Shown here in pieces: positions 1 through 8,018 of a stretch of 18,644 bases of DNA. Every line of letters starts with the position of its first letter. The first letter of the stretch is position 1. The stretch is from assembly GCA_964575225.1 (NCBI GenBank), contig CAZNQW010000052.1, positions 1 through 18,644 of the forward strand, given 5' to 3'. Under the pieces are notes generated by a model that had not been told where the DNA came from, searched no databases, and worked only from the letters and a program-made list of their open reading frames with translations. This stretch comes from CAZNQW01 sp964575225 (GTDB taxonomy: Bacteria; Chloroflexota; Anaerolineae; JAAYZQ01). Made by a program: the position numbers and the translations under genes.

Positions 1-66
1 AATCGCGGGCTGGCTGGGTGAAACGCCGCCCCTGGAGTTATGACCGAATGTCAAGCTGTTTCGCTA

Positions 67-95
67 TTGACATATGTTATGTCCTCTGCTATACT
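67..95 (+). promoter_or_regulatory. Sigma-70-type promoter for the FG-GAP protein gene
   Basis: A perfect -35 TTGACA lies at 67-72. After a 17-bp spacer comes TATACT at 90-95, five of six matches to TATAAT. Transcription would start near 102, giving a leader of about 220 nt before the GTG start at 325. I recognise no riboswitch in that leader. Confidence 0.7.
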
Positions 96-324
96 TGTTG
101 TGCCAGGATGCGGCGCGACAGCATTCTGTACAACATTTCCTCATCATCCTTGTCTCTCTTCTTGTCGGGCATCGGTTATCCTTCAGTCGACTTTTTACTC
201 AAGTTATCGCAAGGTAGACGGCCAGTCCCAGAGCCTTTTCAGTTGCCATTGATCCAAAATGGACCACGGGTCGTGATTTTTGGCGGTCGATGTGTCTGTG
301 CGCTGTTTCAAATGGGAGGCAATC

Positions 325-3300
325 GTGAAAAGTCTGAAAGAGGCAGTGGTCGCTTTGGTTTCTGCGTTGATGGTGGCTCTGATGCTGAGCCCAGCTCCCC
401 GAGCAGCGGCCCACATCCCCCAGCCAGATGAACCGGGTGTGCCTGCTGATTGGTGGGCGACGGTTCAGGAAGAGATCACCAAGGCCGAGTACAGCATCAC
501 CTGGCAGGAGCAGACCTACCTGCCCGACTTGCCTGCTGCGTATCAGGCTCCCAACCGGGCCGAGAACCTGCGCACCTATTTTGGCCCGGCAGGCCCGATC
601 ATGATCCCCCGCCTATGGCCCGAGGACGCAGCCGAGCTGCCGTGGCGTTGGGAACTGCGCCTGGAATCGTGGGGTCGCGAGGAGATGATGCAAGCGGTCC
701 CGGAGGCCATGCTGGAGGTCCAGGGCAACCGAGCCGAGTACCGGCGCGGGCCACTGGTGGAATGGTATCACAACGACGAGGAGGGTCTGGCCCTGGGCTT
801 GCGCGTGGACGCCCCACCAGAGTCAGGCTCCGGCGCTCCACTGCGCCTGGCGTTGGCCTGGGGTGGGGACCTGGAAGTGCAAGGGGGTGACGGCCCGGGT
901 GTGGCCCTTACCTCCAACGAGGAGGTGGTGCTGCGCCTCGGCTCGCTGGCCGCGCTTGACGCGACGGGCCGTTCGCTAGAAGTGCAGGTGGCGGCAGCGA
1001 ATGGGGTTCTCATCCTCCAGGTGAACGACGCCGGCGCGACCTATCCCCTCGAGCTGGCGGCAGCCATCACCGGCCTGCCAACCACTGCGGACTGGGCATT
1101 AACCTGGGGGGCGGTGAACACGGATTTTGGCTACTCGGTGGCTACGGCCGGCGACGTGAACGGCGACGGCTATTCAGATATCATCGTCGGGGCGCCGCGC
1201 TTTGACGGCGGCCTGACGGACGAGGGCAAGGCGTTCGTTTTCCCCGGGCATCCCCTGGGCCTGTCCGTCACATACCTTTGGTCCAAGGAGGGCGACCAGG
1301 CCGGAGCGCGTTTCGGGTTTTCGGCGGCGAGCGCCGGCGACGTGAACGGTGATGGGTATGCCGATGTGATCGTCGGCGCACCCTATTACGATCACCCCGT
1401 GGCCGAGGCGGACGAGGGCGGCGCCTGGATCTATCACGGCACGGCAACGGGGGTGAACAGTGCACCCTCCTTTTTCGCCCAGTCGGACCAGGTGGATGCC
1501 CTGTTGGGCTATTCGGTGGCCACGGCGGGCGACGTGAATGGCGACGGTTATGCCGACATCATCGTGGGCGCCCGGGCCTACGCTGCCCCGACTGTCAGCG
1601 AGGGGGCGGCCTTTGTATGGCACGGCTCGGCCAACGGCGTCAATAGCGGGGCAAATGGGACCCCGGCCAACGCCAACTGGCACGCTGAGAGCAATGAGAC
1701 TAGCGCCCTTTTGGGCATTGCCGTGGCCACCGCCGGCGACGTGAACGGCGACGGGTATGCCGACGTCATCGTGGGCGCGTACCAGTATGGAGCCACGGAT
1801 GCTGGCGCGGCTCTGGTATGGTATAGCACATCGAACGGCGTCAACAATGACGTGGCAGGCACGCCCGCTAACGCGGCGTGGAAGGCGACTGGCGCCAGCG
1901 ACGAGGCCCACTTGGGCCGTTCGGTGGCTACGGCCGGTGATGTCAACGGCGATGGCTACGCCGACGTGATCGTCGGTGCGCCCCACTTCACCAACGGGCA
2001 GGAGGATGAGGGTGCGGCCTACCTCTACCTGGGCTCGGCGGCCGGGCTCAGTTCCACCTGGGACAACCAGGATGAAGGCAACCTCAATAATGCCTGGTTC
2101 GGCCAGTCGGTGGCCTGCGCGGGCGATGTCAACGGCGACGGTTACGCCGACGTGGTGGTGGGCGCGCCCCTGTACACCAACGACCAGACGGAAGAGGGGC
2201 GCGCTTTCTTGTGGTACGGCTCGGCCTCAGGGATCAGCGCCACGCGTGATTGGTGGGCCGAAGGAAACGCGACGTCAGCCTGGTACGGCAACTCGGTGGC
2301 CACTGCCGGCGACGTGAACGGCGACGGCTACTCAGACCTCATCGTGGGCGCCTATGGGGAAGGCTCCCAGGCCGGCACCGTATTCGTCTATCACGGCTCG
2401 CCTGATATGCCGCCCGAGACGGCCAACTGGAGCAAACGCAGCAACCAAGAAGGGGCCTATTTTGGCTTTTCCGTGAGTTCAGCCGGCGATGTGAATGCTG
2501 ATGGCTATGCCGATATCATCGTCGGGGCGCCGCTCTGGGACGCGGGTCAGACGAACGAAGGTGGGGCCTGGGTCTACCAAGGCGCTGCAGGCGGCCTGGT
2601 GTCGGCTCCCGTCTGGTATGAACAGGGCGACCAGGATAGCGCCCAGTTCGGTTATTCGGTGGGTACGGCCGGTGACGTGGACGGGGATGGCTACTCGGAC
2701 GTGATCGTCGGCGCGCCGACCTACGGCCACAACCAGGAGAACGAGGGAGGGACCTGGGTGTTCAACGGTTCGGCCACGGGCGTGAGCGACAGCGCCAGCT
2801 GGTTTAAGGAGAGCGACCAGGCCGGAGCGCAATTTGGCTACGCGGTAGCGACGGCCGGCGACGTCAACGGCGACGGCTACGGCGATGTCGTTGTCGGTGC
2901 GCCGTTCACCGATCACAGCCAGACGGACGAAGGCGTTGTCTGGCTGTACATGGGAGCCGCAACCGGGCTCGAGTCGGCGCCGGTCTGTCACGTGGAGAGC
3001 GACCACGCCGGGGCCCAGTTCGGCTTCTCGGTGGCGACGGCCGGCGACGTCAATGCCGACGGCTACAGCGACCTCATCGTCGGCGCCCCTTACTGGGAAG
3101 ACGACGACACACAGAACGAAGGGCGCGCGTGGGTGTACCAAGGTTCTCCTCTCGGGATGCAGACAACCGCGAGTTGGCATGCCGAGAGCAACGTGGTGGA
3201 CGCGCGGCTGGGCCACGCTGTGGCGACCGCCGGCGATGTGAACGGGGATGGCTACAGCGACGTCATCGTCGGTGCGCCCTACTGGGCTGACGGCGGCGCT

Positions 3301-4158
3301 TCAGGTGAAGGCCGGGTGTGGGTCTTTCACGGCTCGACGACGGGACTGAGCCCAACCCATGCCTGGACGAAGGAGTCGGGCCAGAATGATGCGTATTATG
3401 GGTACTCGGTCGGCACAGCGGGTGACGTAAACGGCGACGGCTATGCCGATGTGCTTATCGGTGCGCCCAGTATGACCTCAGCCGGCGGCGTGTCAAACGA
3501 AGGCCTCGTGCGTCTATATCTGGGCTATGCGTCTGGCCTGGGGTCCACCTATGTCTGGACGGGCGCCGGGGACCAGGTCAGTTCCTGGTACGGCATCTCG
3601 GTGGCAAGCGCGGGTGATGTGAACGGCGATGGGTATGCCGATATCGTGGTAGGCGCCAAGGACTATAATGGGCCGTACGTAAATGAAGGTAAGGCCTCTG
3701 TGTATTATGGCAATGGGCGCAGTGGGGCGGCCTTGCACCTGCAGCAGATCAGCGACTTGGGGCAGCCCCTGGCACTACTAGGCCGCACCGACGGCGACAG
3801 CTTCCGGCTGGCCTTGACGCGCCAAAACCCCTTCGGTCGCGGCGAGATCATGTACGAGATCGAGGTCAAGTCCCTCGGCATACGGTTCGATGGGCTCAAC
3901 ACCTTCCGGCCCGGCAGCGCGTGGCACAATCCGATCCTCGCTACTGGCACCAGCATGTACTCCGGCGCTCTGCAGTTCGGCACGCCGTATCACTGGCGCC
4001 TGCGCGTCCTTTACAACCCGGCGACGACTCCCTGGATGCCCACTAGCCGTTGGGTGACGGTCCCCTGGAACGGCTGGAACGAACAGGATCTGCGTACGGG
4101 TGCCGCCCCAATATCGGGATCTCGGGTGTACCTGCCCATCGTGCAGTGCGAATTCTGA
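325..4158 (+). CDS. Secreted FG-GAP (integrin alpha-type) repeat protein
   Basis: This is a probable exported or surface protein of 1277 aa, built from FG-GAP repeats that form beta-propeller blades and bind calcium. I chose the GTG at 325 because GGGAGG sits at 314-319, five bases upstream, and because it yields a clean signal peptide: KSLKEA, a hydrophobic run, then APRAAA-H near residue 30. An in-frame ATG at 280 would put 15 extra residues ahead of it. Residues of about 35-265 form a beta-rich N-terminal domain I do not recognise. Fourteen repeats follow, each with a core like AGDVNGDGYSDIIVGAP, where D-x-N-x-D-G-x-x-D is the integrin-type calcium loop. A C-terminal domain of about 150 aa ends in VYLPIVQCEF; from memory, YLP-type tails are common in Chloroflexota secreted proteins. 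The gene is monocistronic, with its own promoter and terminator. A role in adhesion or surface binding is inferred from the family. Confidence 0.9.
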   Translation: MKSLKEAVVALVSALMVALMLSPAPRAAAHIPQPDEPGVPADWWATVQEEITKAEYSITWQEQTYLPDLPAAYQAPNRAENLRTYFGPAGPIMIPRLWPEDAAELPWRWELRLESWGREEMMQAVPEAMLEVQGNRAEYRRGPLVEWYHNDEEGLALGLRVDAPPESGSGAPLRLALAWGGDLEVQGGDGPGVALTSNEEVVLRLGSLAALDATGRSLEVQVAAANGVLILQVNDAGATYPLELAAAITGLPTTADWALTWGAVNTDFGYSVATAGDVNGDGYSDIIVGAPRFDGGLTDEGKAFVFPGHPLGLSVTYLWSKEGDQAGARFGFSAASAGDVNGDGYADVIVGAPYYDHPVAEADEGGAWIYHGTATGVNSAPSFFAQSDQVDALLGYSVATAGDVNGDGYADIIVGARAYAAPTVSEGAAFVWHGSANGVNSGANGTPANANWHAESNETSALLGIAVATAGDVNGDGYADVIVGAYQYGATDAGAALVWYSTSNGVNNDVAGTPANAAWKATGASDEAHLGRSVATAGDVNGDGYADVIVGAPHFTNGQEDEGAAYLYLGSAAGLSSTWDNQDEGNLNNAWFGQSVACAGDVNGDGYADVVVGAPLYTNDQTEEGRAFLWYGSASGISATRDWWAEGNATSAWYGNSVATAGDVNGDGYSDLIVGAYGEGSQAGTVFVYHGSPDMPPETANWSKRSNQEGAYFGFSVSSAGDVNADGYADIIVGAPLWDAGQTNEGGAWVYQGAAGGLVSAPVWYEQGDQDSAQFGYSVGTAGDVDGDGYSDVIVGAPTYGHNQENEGGTWVFNGSATGVSDSASWFKESDQAGAQFGYAVATAGDVNGDGYGDVVVGAPFTDHSQTDEGVVWLYMGAATGLESAPVCHVESDHAGAQFGFSVATAGDVNADGYSDLIVGAPYWEDDDTQNEGRAWVYQGSPLGMQTTASWHAESNVVDARLGHAVATAGDVNGDGYSDVIVGAPYWADGGASGEGRVWVFHGSTTGLSPTHAWTKESGQNDAYYGYSVGTAGDVNGDGYADVLIGAPSMTSAGGVSNEGLVRLYLGYASGLGSTYVWTGAGDQVSSWYGISVASAGDVNGDGYADIVVGAKDYNGPYVNEGKASVYYGNGRSGAALHLQQISDLGQPLALLGRTDGDSFRLALTRQNPFGRGEIMYEIEVKSLGIRFDGLNTFRPGSAWHNPILATGTSMYSGALQFGTPYHWRLRVLYNPATTPWMPTSRWVTVPWNGWNEQDLRTGAAPISGSRVYLPIVQCEF
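1126..3720 (+). repeat. Fourteen in-frame FG-GAP coding repeats, period about 190 bp
   Basis: Fourteen copies of a block of about 63 codons run from the first GDVNGDG core near 1150 to the last near 3612, an average period of about 189 bp. The best conserved DNA is the stretch coding for AGDVNGDGY. The remainder of each unit is diverged, with different synonymous codons, so this is an old protein repeat rather than a recent tandem duplication. Three cores vary: units 8 and 11 read DVNADG and unit 9 reads DVDGDG. Units 3, 4, 7 and 14 lack the terminal Pro of VGAP. Confidence 0.9.
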
Positions 4159-4174
4159 TCCTTCTTTGTCCGTT

Positions 4175-4217
4175 CCCCAGGCTTGCACCTTGAACCCAGT
4201 GCAGGCCTGGGGCTTTT
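4175..4217 (+). terminator. Rho-independent terminator after the FG-GAP gene
   Basis: The arm at 4175-4188 pairs with 4199-4212 over 14 base pairs, including one G-T wobble and the GC-rich base CCCCAGGC/GCCTGGGG. The loop is 10 nt and CTTTTC follows. It lies 17 bp past the stop codon. There is no matching T-run on the minus side, so it should mainly stop plus-strand transcription. Confidence 0.8.
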
Positions 4218-4301
4218 CATGCGTCCTGCTCGCGGGTTGTGTGGCGAGGGAATCTCGCTTCCCGTGTGACCCGTGGCGAGATCCCACGAGCAGAGAGGTC
4301 C

Positions 4302-5231
4302 TCAGTCCAGATCGGGCTGCGGGGGCAATGTCCGCAGATGCTCGGAGCGGTGCCGCATCTCTTGCACATGTCCCACCTGGTCGACCGCGACGCCCAGCGT
4401 CTCGACGATCTGCTCTGTGCCCCAACCCTGATCCAAGCCCCACAGGATCCGGTCTAGCGTGTCATAGTCCATGCCCAAGGCCAGGGTGTCGACGATGCCG
4501 GGGAGCAGGTCAGGGGAGGGCGCTTTGGCGATGATCTTGGGCGAAACGCCCAAATGGCGGGCCAATTGGCGCACCTGATGCTTGTACAGGGGCAGAATCG
4601 GCTCCACGTCGGCCACGTTGTCGCCCCATTTGACGACGAACCCGGACATCGCTTCGCTCCGATTGGTGGTTCCCAGCACCAGCAGGTTCTCCAGGTCGGC
4701 ATAGTAGTAGAGGGTCAGCATCCGCATGCGGTGTTTGACGCGTGCATAGGCGTTGCCGGCGTCGATTAGTTTCTTCTTGTCGCCCAGGCCCCGGGTCCCC
4801 AGCAGCCCGGCGCGAAAAGGCATTTCGCCCAGGGCTTCGGCCTGCAGGCGATGCTGGTGTTGGACCACGCTCGCCTTGATCCCTCGCAGTCCCAAGATCT
4901 GCAACGGCAAGAGCCTGTAAATGCCCACGGGCTTGAGCATGGGTGTGAGATCCACTTCTCGATAGTCGAGGCCCAACCTCCGGATTTCGAGCAGCGCATC
5001 GCTTTTGCTATCGGGGCTCGAGTCGCGTTCGGGAAGCAGGAGGGTGTGGACGTTTTCCGGGCCCAATGCGCCGACCGCCAGGCTGGCCACCACGGCCGAG
5101 TCGATGCCGCCACTCATGCCCAGGATCGCGCCGTCGCGTTGGAATTGGTCCACGCTGCGCCGGAGGAACTCGATAATTCTCTTGGCAACCTCCTCGGGAT
5201 CGATCTGCAATGCTTTGTCGGTGGATATCAT
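4302..5231 (-). CDS. nadE: NAD(+) synthetase, ammonia-dependent type
   Basis: The product catalyses the last step of NAD biosynthesis: amidation of deamido-NAD with ATP through an adenylate intermediate, in the cytoplasm. The 309-aa protein carries the ATP-pyrophosphatase loop SGGIDS at residues 40-45. Further on it has the family block LVLGTTNRSE, KWGDNVADVEPILPLYKHQV and KAPSPDL (usually PSADL), and the typical C-terminus LGMDYDTLDRILWGL...SEHLRTLPP. There is no N-terminal glutaminase (nitrilase) domain, so ammonia or a separate amidotransferase must supply nitrogen. I chose ATG 5231 over the longer reading frame because AGGAGG (5243-5248) lies 11 nt upstream and the conserved fold starts just after it. 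The gene is divergent from the complex I operon and convergent with the FG-GAP gene. The stretch between the loop and LVLGT (about residues 85-175) is richer in helix and insertions than I expect for classic NadE. Confidence 0.9.
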   Translation of the reverse strand: MISTDKALQIDPEEVAKRIIEFLRRSVDQFQRDGAILGMSGGIDSAVVASLAVGALGPENVHTLLLPERDSSPDSKSDALLEIRRLGLDYREVDLTPMLKPVGIYRLLPLQILGLRGIKASVVQHQHRLQAEALGEMPFRAGLLGTRGLGDKKKLIDAGNAYARVKHRMRMLTLYYYADLENLLVLGTTNRSEAMSGFVVKWGDNVADVEPILPLYKHQVRQLARHLGVSPKIIAKAPSPDLLPGIVDTLALGMDYDTLDRILWGLDQGWGTEQIVETLGVAVDQVGHVQEMRHRSEHLRTLPPQPDLD

Positions 5232-5258
5232 CGGTTCGGTAGCCTCCTGTCTGGGGGT

Positions 5259-5287
5259 ATGATACCATCGAAATGGGAACTTGCAAA
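5259..5287 (-). promoter_or_regulatory. Possible promoter for nadE
   Basis: Read on the minus strand, TTTGCA (5287-5282; four of six matches to the -35 consensus) is followed after 17 bp by TATCAT (5264-5259; five of six). Transcription would start about 21 nt before the ATG. The match is moderate only. Confidence 0.4.
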
Positions 5288-5362
5288 GGAGCCCCCGGCT
5301 TGCCGTGAGGGCCATGGTCTGAACAGGCCATGTGCAAGCAGCGGGCCGAAACGATGGATGCT

Positions 5363-5380
5363 GCCTGCACGTATGCAGGC
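5363..5380. other. Small hairpin in the nadE-nuoB intergenic region
   Basis: GCCTGCA (5363-5369) and TGCAGGC (5374-5380) form a perfect 7-bp stem with a 4-nt loop. It sits in the 390-bp divergent gap (5232-5621), which otherwise holds the two promoters and no gene I can support. No T-run follows, so I do not call it a terminator. It could be a regulator site or just a structured leader. Confidence 0.35.
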
Positions 5381-5478
5381 GCTTCCGCGGGCACGAGGCC
5401 CTAACTCAGGGCGGCCAAGACGTCGCGCTTTGATCACGGTTCTGTGCTACACCCCTTGCTGGAAATGCTGCCCGTTAA

Positions 5479-5507
5479 TTGACAAAACCGAGACAAACGG
5501 CTATAAT
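5479..5507 (+). promoter_or_regulatory. Perfect-consensus promoter of the nuoB operon
   Basis: TTGACA at 5479-5484, a spacer of exactly 17 bp and TATAAT at 5502-5507 match the sigma-70 consensus in full. Transcription would begin near 5514, leaving a leader of about 108 nt before nuoB. Its position directly ahead of nuoB shows the operon begins here without nuoA. Confidence 0.85.
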
Positions 5508-5621
5508 GGAGGACGTCCAGCGTCGCAGGTCAGGCCAACGTGGGCCCTTGTTTTGCGCCCAAGGCAAGGCAGTTGCCCCTATTGGCAGACATGCGCAACT
5601 CACTCAAAGGAGAGTCAAAGC

Positions 5622-6260
5622 ATGAGTGACGAAATCCAGGTACCTGATGAGCTAAAGAGCAATGTCTTTGTCACCAAGCTCAGCCAGGTTTATGGCTGGG
5701 GCCGCAAGTATTCCCTCTGGCCCATGTTTTTCGGTGTGGCTTGTTGCGCCATTGAGTTCATGGCTGCCTCGGCTTCGCGCTTTGACACGGGTCGGTGGGG
5801 CATGGATCTGGCCCGGGCCTCACCCCGCCAGGCCGATCTGATCGTGATCTCGGGGACGGTTACCAAGAAACTGGCCCCCAAAATTGTCACCCTCTACAAT
5901 CAGATGGCCGAGCCCAAATATGTCATCTCGATGGGGGCGTGCGCTACAGGCGGCGGGCCGTTCAAACAGGGATACAATGTCGTCTCGGGCATCGATCAGT
6001 TTCTGCCGGTCGATGTGTACGTGCCCGGCTGCCCGCCGACGCCAGAGGGTCTCATCCAAGCCTACATGGCCGTCCACGAAAAAATCCAGAACGAAAAGCT
6101 CAACCAGGTGCGGTGGTATCAAAAGGACTCTATTCCCGAAGCCCCGGTGCCGAAATTGGGCGGCCCCGATCTGGTCGATCCGCAGATGGTTTCTGAGATC
6201 AGCAAAGCCGCGCGGGAGGAAGAGGCCGGCGTTGTCGAGCCTGTGGATGAAACTGCCTGA
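5622..6260 (+). CDS. nuoB: NADH-quinone oxidoreductase subunit B
   Basis: NuoB (PSST) carries iron-sulphur cluster N2, which passes electrons to quinone in the connecting module of complex I, at the cytoplasmic face of the membrane. The 212-aa protein has all four N2 ligands: the tandem pair C41-C42 (GVACCAIEF), C107 (MGACATGG) and C137 (VPGCPPTPE). I chose ATG 5622 because AAAGGAGA (5606-5613) precedes it at good spacing and the conserved fold starts soon after; the open frame runs much further upstream without support. The last 50 or so residues, from about QVRWYQK, form an acidic, Pro- and Ala-containing tail longer than in compact NuoB proteins. It is the first gene of the operon, 24 bp ahead of nuoCD. 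No nuoA precedes it, unlike standard nuo operons. Confidence 0.95.
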   Translation: MSDEIQVPDELKSNVFVTKLSQVYGWGRKYSLWPMFFGVACCAIEFMAASASRFDTGRWGMDLARASPRQADLIVISGTVTKKLAPKIVTLYNQMAEPKYVISMGACATGGGPFKQGYNVVSGIDQFLPVDVYVPGCPPTPEGLIQAYMAVHEKIQNEKLNQVRWYQKDSIPEAPVPKLGGPDLVDPQMVSEISKAAREEEAGVVEPVDETA

Positions 6261-6284
6261 CCAACCGACTCAAGGGAGAGAAGC

Positions 6285-8018
6285 ATGGGAATTGACTTGG
6301 GGGCCATAGAGGCCGCAGTGAACGAGGCCCTTCCAGGGGCCGTGGTAGAGCGCGAGGGCACCTGGCTGGTGGTGGATCCAAACCAGCTTACTCAGGTGGC
6401 GACCCTCTTGCGCGACGATATGGGGTTTGACTTTTTGACCAATCTCACGGCCTCCGATTACGCCGACCGGCTGGAGGTGGTGTGCAATGTACATTCGACT
6501 CGACCCGAACTGCGTGGCCCCGGCCTGGGGTTCAAGGTCCGCTTGCCCGATCGGGCCCAGCCTCGCGTGGCAAGCCTGACGCCCATCTGGAAGGCGGCCA
6601 ATTTCCAGGAGCGAGAGGTATGGGATATGTATGGCGTCCAGTTTGAGGGCCATCCCAACCTCAAACGGATCCTTCTTTGGGAAGGGTTCGAAGGGTTTCC
6701 GATGCGCAAGGACTGGCACGAGCCCTATTATGAAGAGGAACACAAACCCTATAGCAGCCGCTGGCCCAACGCCGACGACCCCAAGCCCCGCCGGGCCGAA
6801 GAACGGGTTCGTTGGCGCGCCAACGTCCAATATCCCCAGGGGTTCGACCCTGCGGAGTGGGAGCCCATTCCCGAAGTCGACTATGACCTGGGCGACAAGA
6901 TCGACGTCAACGGCCTGGAGACCGACCGGATCGTGGTCAATATCGGCCCACAACATCCCAGCACCCACGGTGTATTCCGCATGGTCGTCGGCCTGCAAGG
7001 GGAGACAGTGACCAGCTTGTACCCGGTGTTGGGCCACCTCCACCGCAACCACGAAAAGATCGGCGAGCGGAACCTGTGGACCGGCAACATCCCTTATACC
7101 GACCGGCTGGACTATCTGACCCCCATGTATAACGAATTCGCTTACGTGACGGCTGTGGAGCGGATGATGGGGCAGGAGGTGGCCGAGCGGGCGGAATACC
7201 TGCGCATAATCAATGGGGAGCTGGCCCGCGTGGTCAACCACATCCTGGCTATCGGCTTTCAGTTCAACGAACTGGGGGCCATGATGACGCCGATGATCTA
7301 TACCTTTATCGAGCGCGAGCACGTCCTGGACTTGTGGGAAGATGCCTCGGGCTCGCGGATGATGGTCAACTATTTCCGTTTTGGCGGCGTGGCGCGCGAT
7401 GTGAGTGACGACTGGCTAAAGCGCTGTCGAATGGTCGTCGAACGCCTGGATCGCAAAATCGACGAACTCGACATGCTCTTGACCGACAACGAGATTTTTA
7501 TCTCCCGCGCCCGTGGGGTAGGCGCCATGTCGTGGCAGGACATGGTGAACTATGGCGTCAGCGGCATCCAGTTGCGCGCGGCCGGTCTCGCTTACGATAT
7601 CCGCAAGGTAGAGCCCTACTCGATCTATGACTCGTTCGATTTCGAGGTTCCCACCCAAAAAACCGGCGACGTCTATGACCGCTACCTGCAACGCATGGCC
7701 GAAGCACGCCAGAGCGTCAAGATCCTGAGGCAGGCACTGGATCGGATTCCGGCCCAGGGTTCCATCCAGGCCGGCAAAAAGCCCTGGAATCCCAAGGTGC
7801 CGGCGGGCGAATCCTACAGCCGGGTGGAACACCCCAAGGGAGAGATGGGCTTTTACCTGGTTAGCGACGGGGGCACCAACCCCTACCGCTACCACATGCG
7901 CTCGCCCTCCTTTGCCAACCTGGGGGCGCTGGAGGCCCAGTCGGTTGGGCATCTGCTGGCCGATGCCATCGTTATCCTGGGGAGCATTGACATCACGATG
8001 GGGGAGGTGGACCGCTAA
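6285..8018 (+). CDS. nuoCD: Fused NADH-quinone oxidoreductase subunit C/D
   Basis: This 577-aa protein joins the 30-kDa (NuoC) and 49-kDa (NuoD) subunits, which together with NuoB form the quinone-reduction site of complex I. The NuoC part (about residues 1-175) has EREVWDMYGVQFEGHPNL and GFPMRKD near 107-143. A linker of about 35 residues leads to NuoD, which starts around residue 205 with IVVNIGPQHPSTHGVFRM (about 214-231), then LGHLHRNHEKIGE and PYTDRLDYLTPMYNE, and ends in the family signature DITMGEVDR. The QHPSTHG and LDYL blocks are where the quinone-contacting His and Tyr lie in characterised NuoD proteins. ATG 6285 has GGGAG about 6 nt upstream. The stop shares one base with the next start (TAATG), so translation is probably coupled to nuoI. 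NuoCD fusions are known in E. coli and others. Confidence 0.95.
   Translation: MGIDLGAIEAAVNEALPGAVVEREGTWLVVDPNQLTQVATLLRDDMGFDFLTNLTASDYADRLEVVCNVHSTRPELRGPGLGFKVRLPDRAQPRVASLTPIWKAANFQEREVWDMYGVQFEGHPNLKRILLWEGFEGFPMRKDWHEPYYEEEHKPYSSRWPNADDPKPRRAEERVRWRANVQYPQGFDPAEWEPIPEVDYDLGDKIDVNGLETDRIVVNIGPQHPSTHGVFRMVVGLQGETVTSLYPVLGHLHRNHEKIGERNLWTGNIPYTDRLDYLTPMYNEFAYVTAVERMMGQEVAERAEYLRIINGELARVVNHILAIGFQFNELGAMMTPMIYTFIEREHVLDLWEDASGSRMMVNYFRFGGVARDVSDDWLKRCRMVVERLDRKIDELDMLLTDNEIFISRARGVGAMSWQDMVNYGVSGIQLRAAGLAYDIRKVEPYSIYDSFDFEVPTQKTGDVYDRYLQRMAEARQSVKILRQALDRIPAQGSIQAGKKPWNPKVPAGESYSRVEHPKGEMGFYLVSDGGTNPYRYHMRSPSFANLGALEAQSVGHLLADAIVILGSIDITMGEVDR

Noticed and set aside
102..324. A riboswitch in the 220-nt leader of the FG-GAP gene
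   Set aside because: No known conserved core, for example of cyclic di-GMP or cobalamin classes, was recognised.
1174..3216. Long open frames on the minus strand opposite the FG-GAP gene
   Set aside because: They mirror the biased codons of the repeat region, give low-complexity repeated peptides and lack ribosome-binding sites.
1126..3720. Regularly spaced repeats that could suggest a CRISPR array
   Set aside because: The period of about 190 bp is in frame and encodes FG-GAP blades, with no short identical direct repeats separated by unique spacers.
4248..4285. Inverted repeat GGGAATCTCGC/GCGAGATCCC after the FG-GAP terminator
   Set aside because: It has a bulge, a long loop and no T-run on either strand, so it cannot be called a nadE terminator with confidence.
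4851..5621. Open frame extending nuoB upstream by 257 codons
   Set aside because: It runs antisense through nadE and across the operon promoter; the NuoB fold and ribosome-binding site place the start at 5622.
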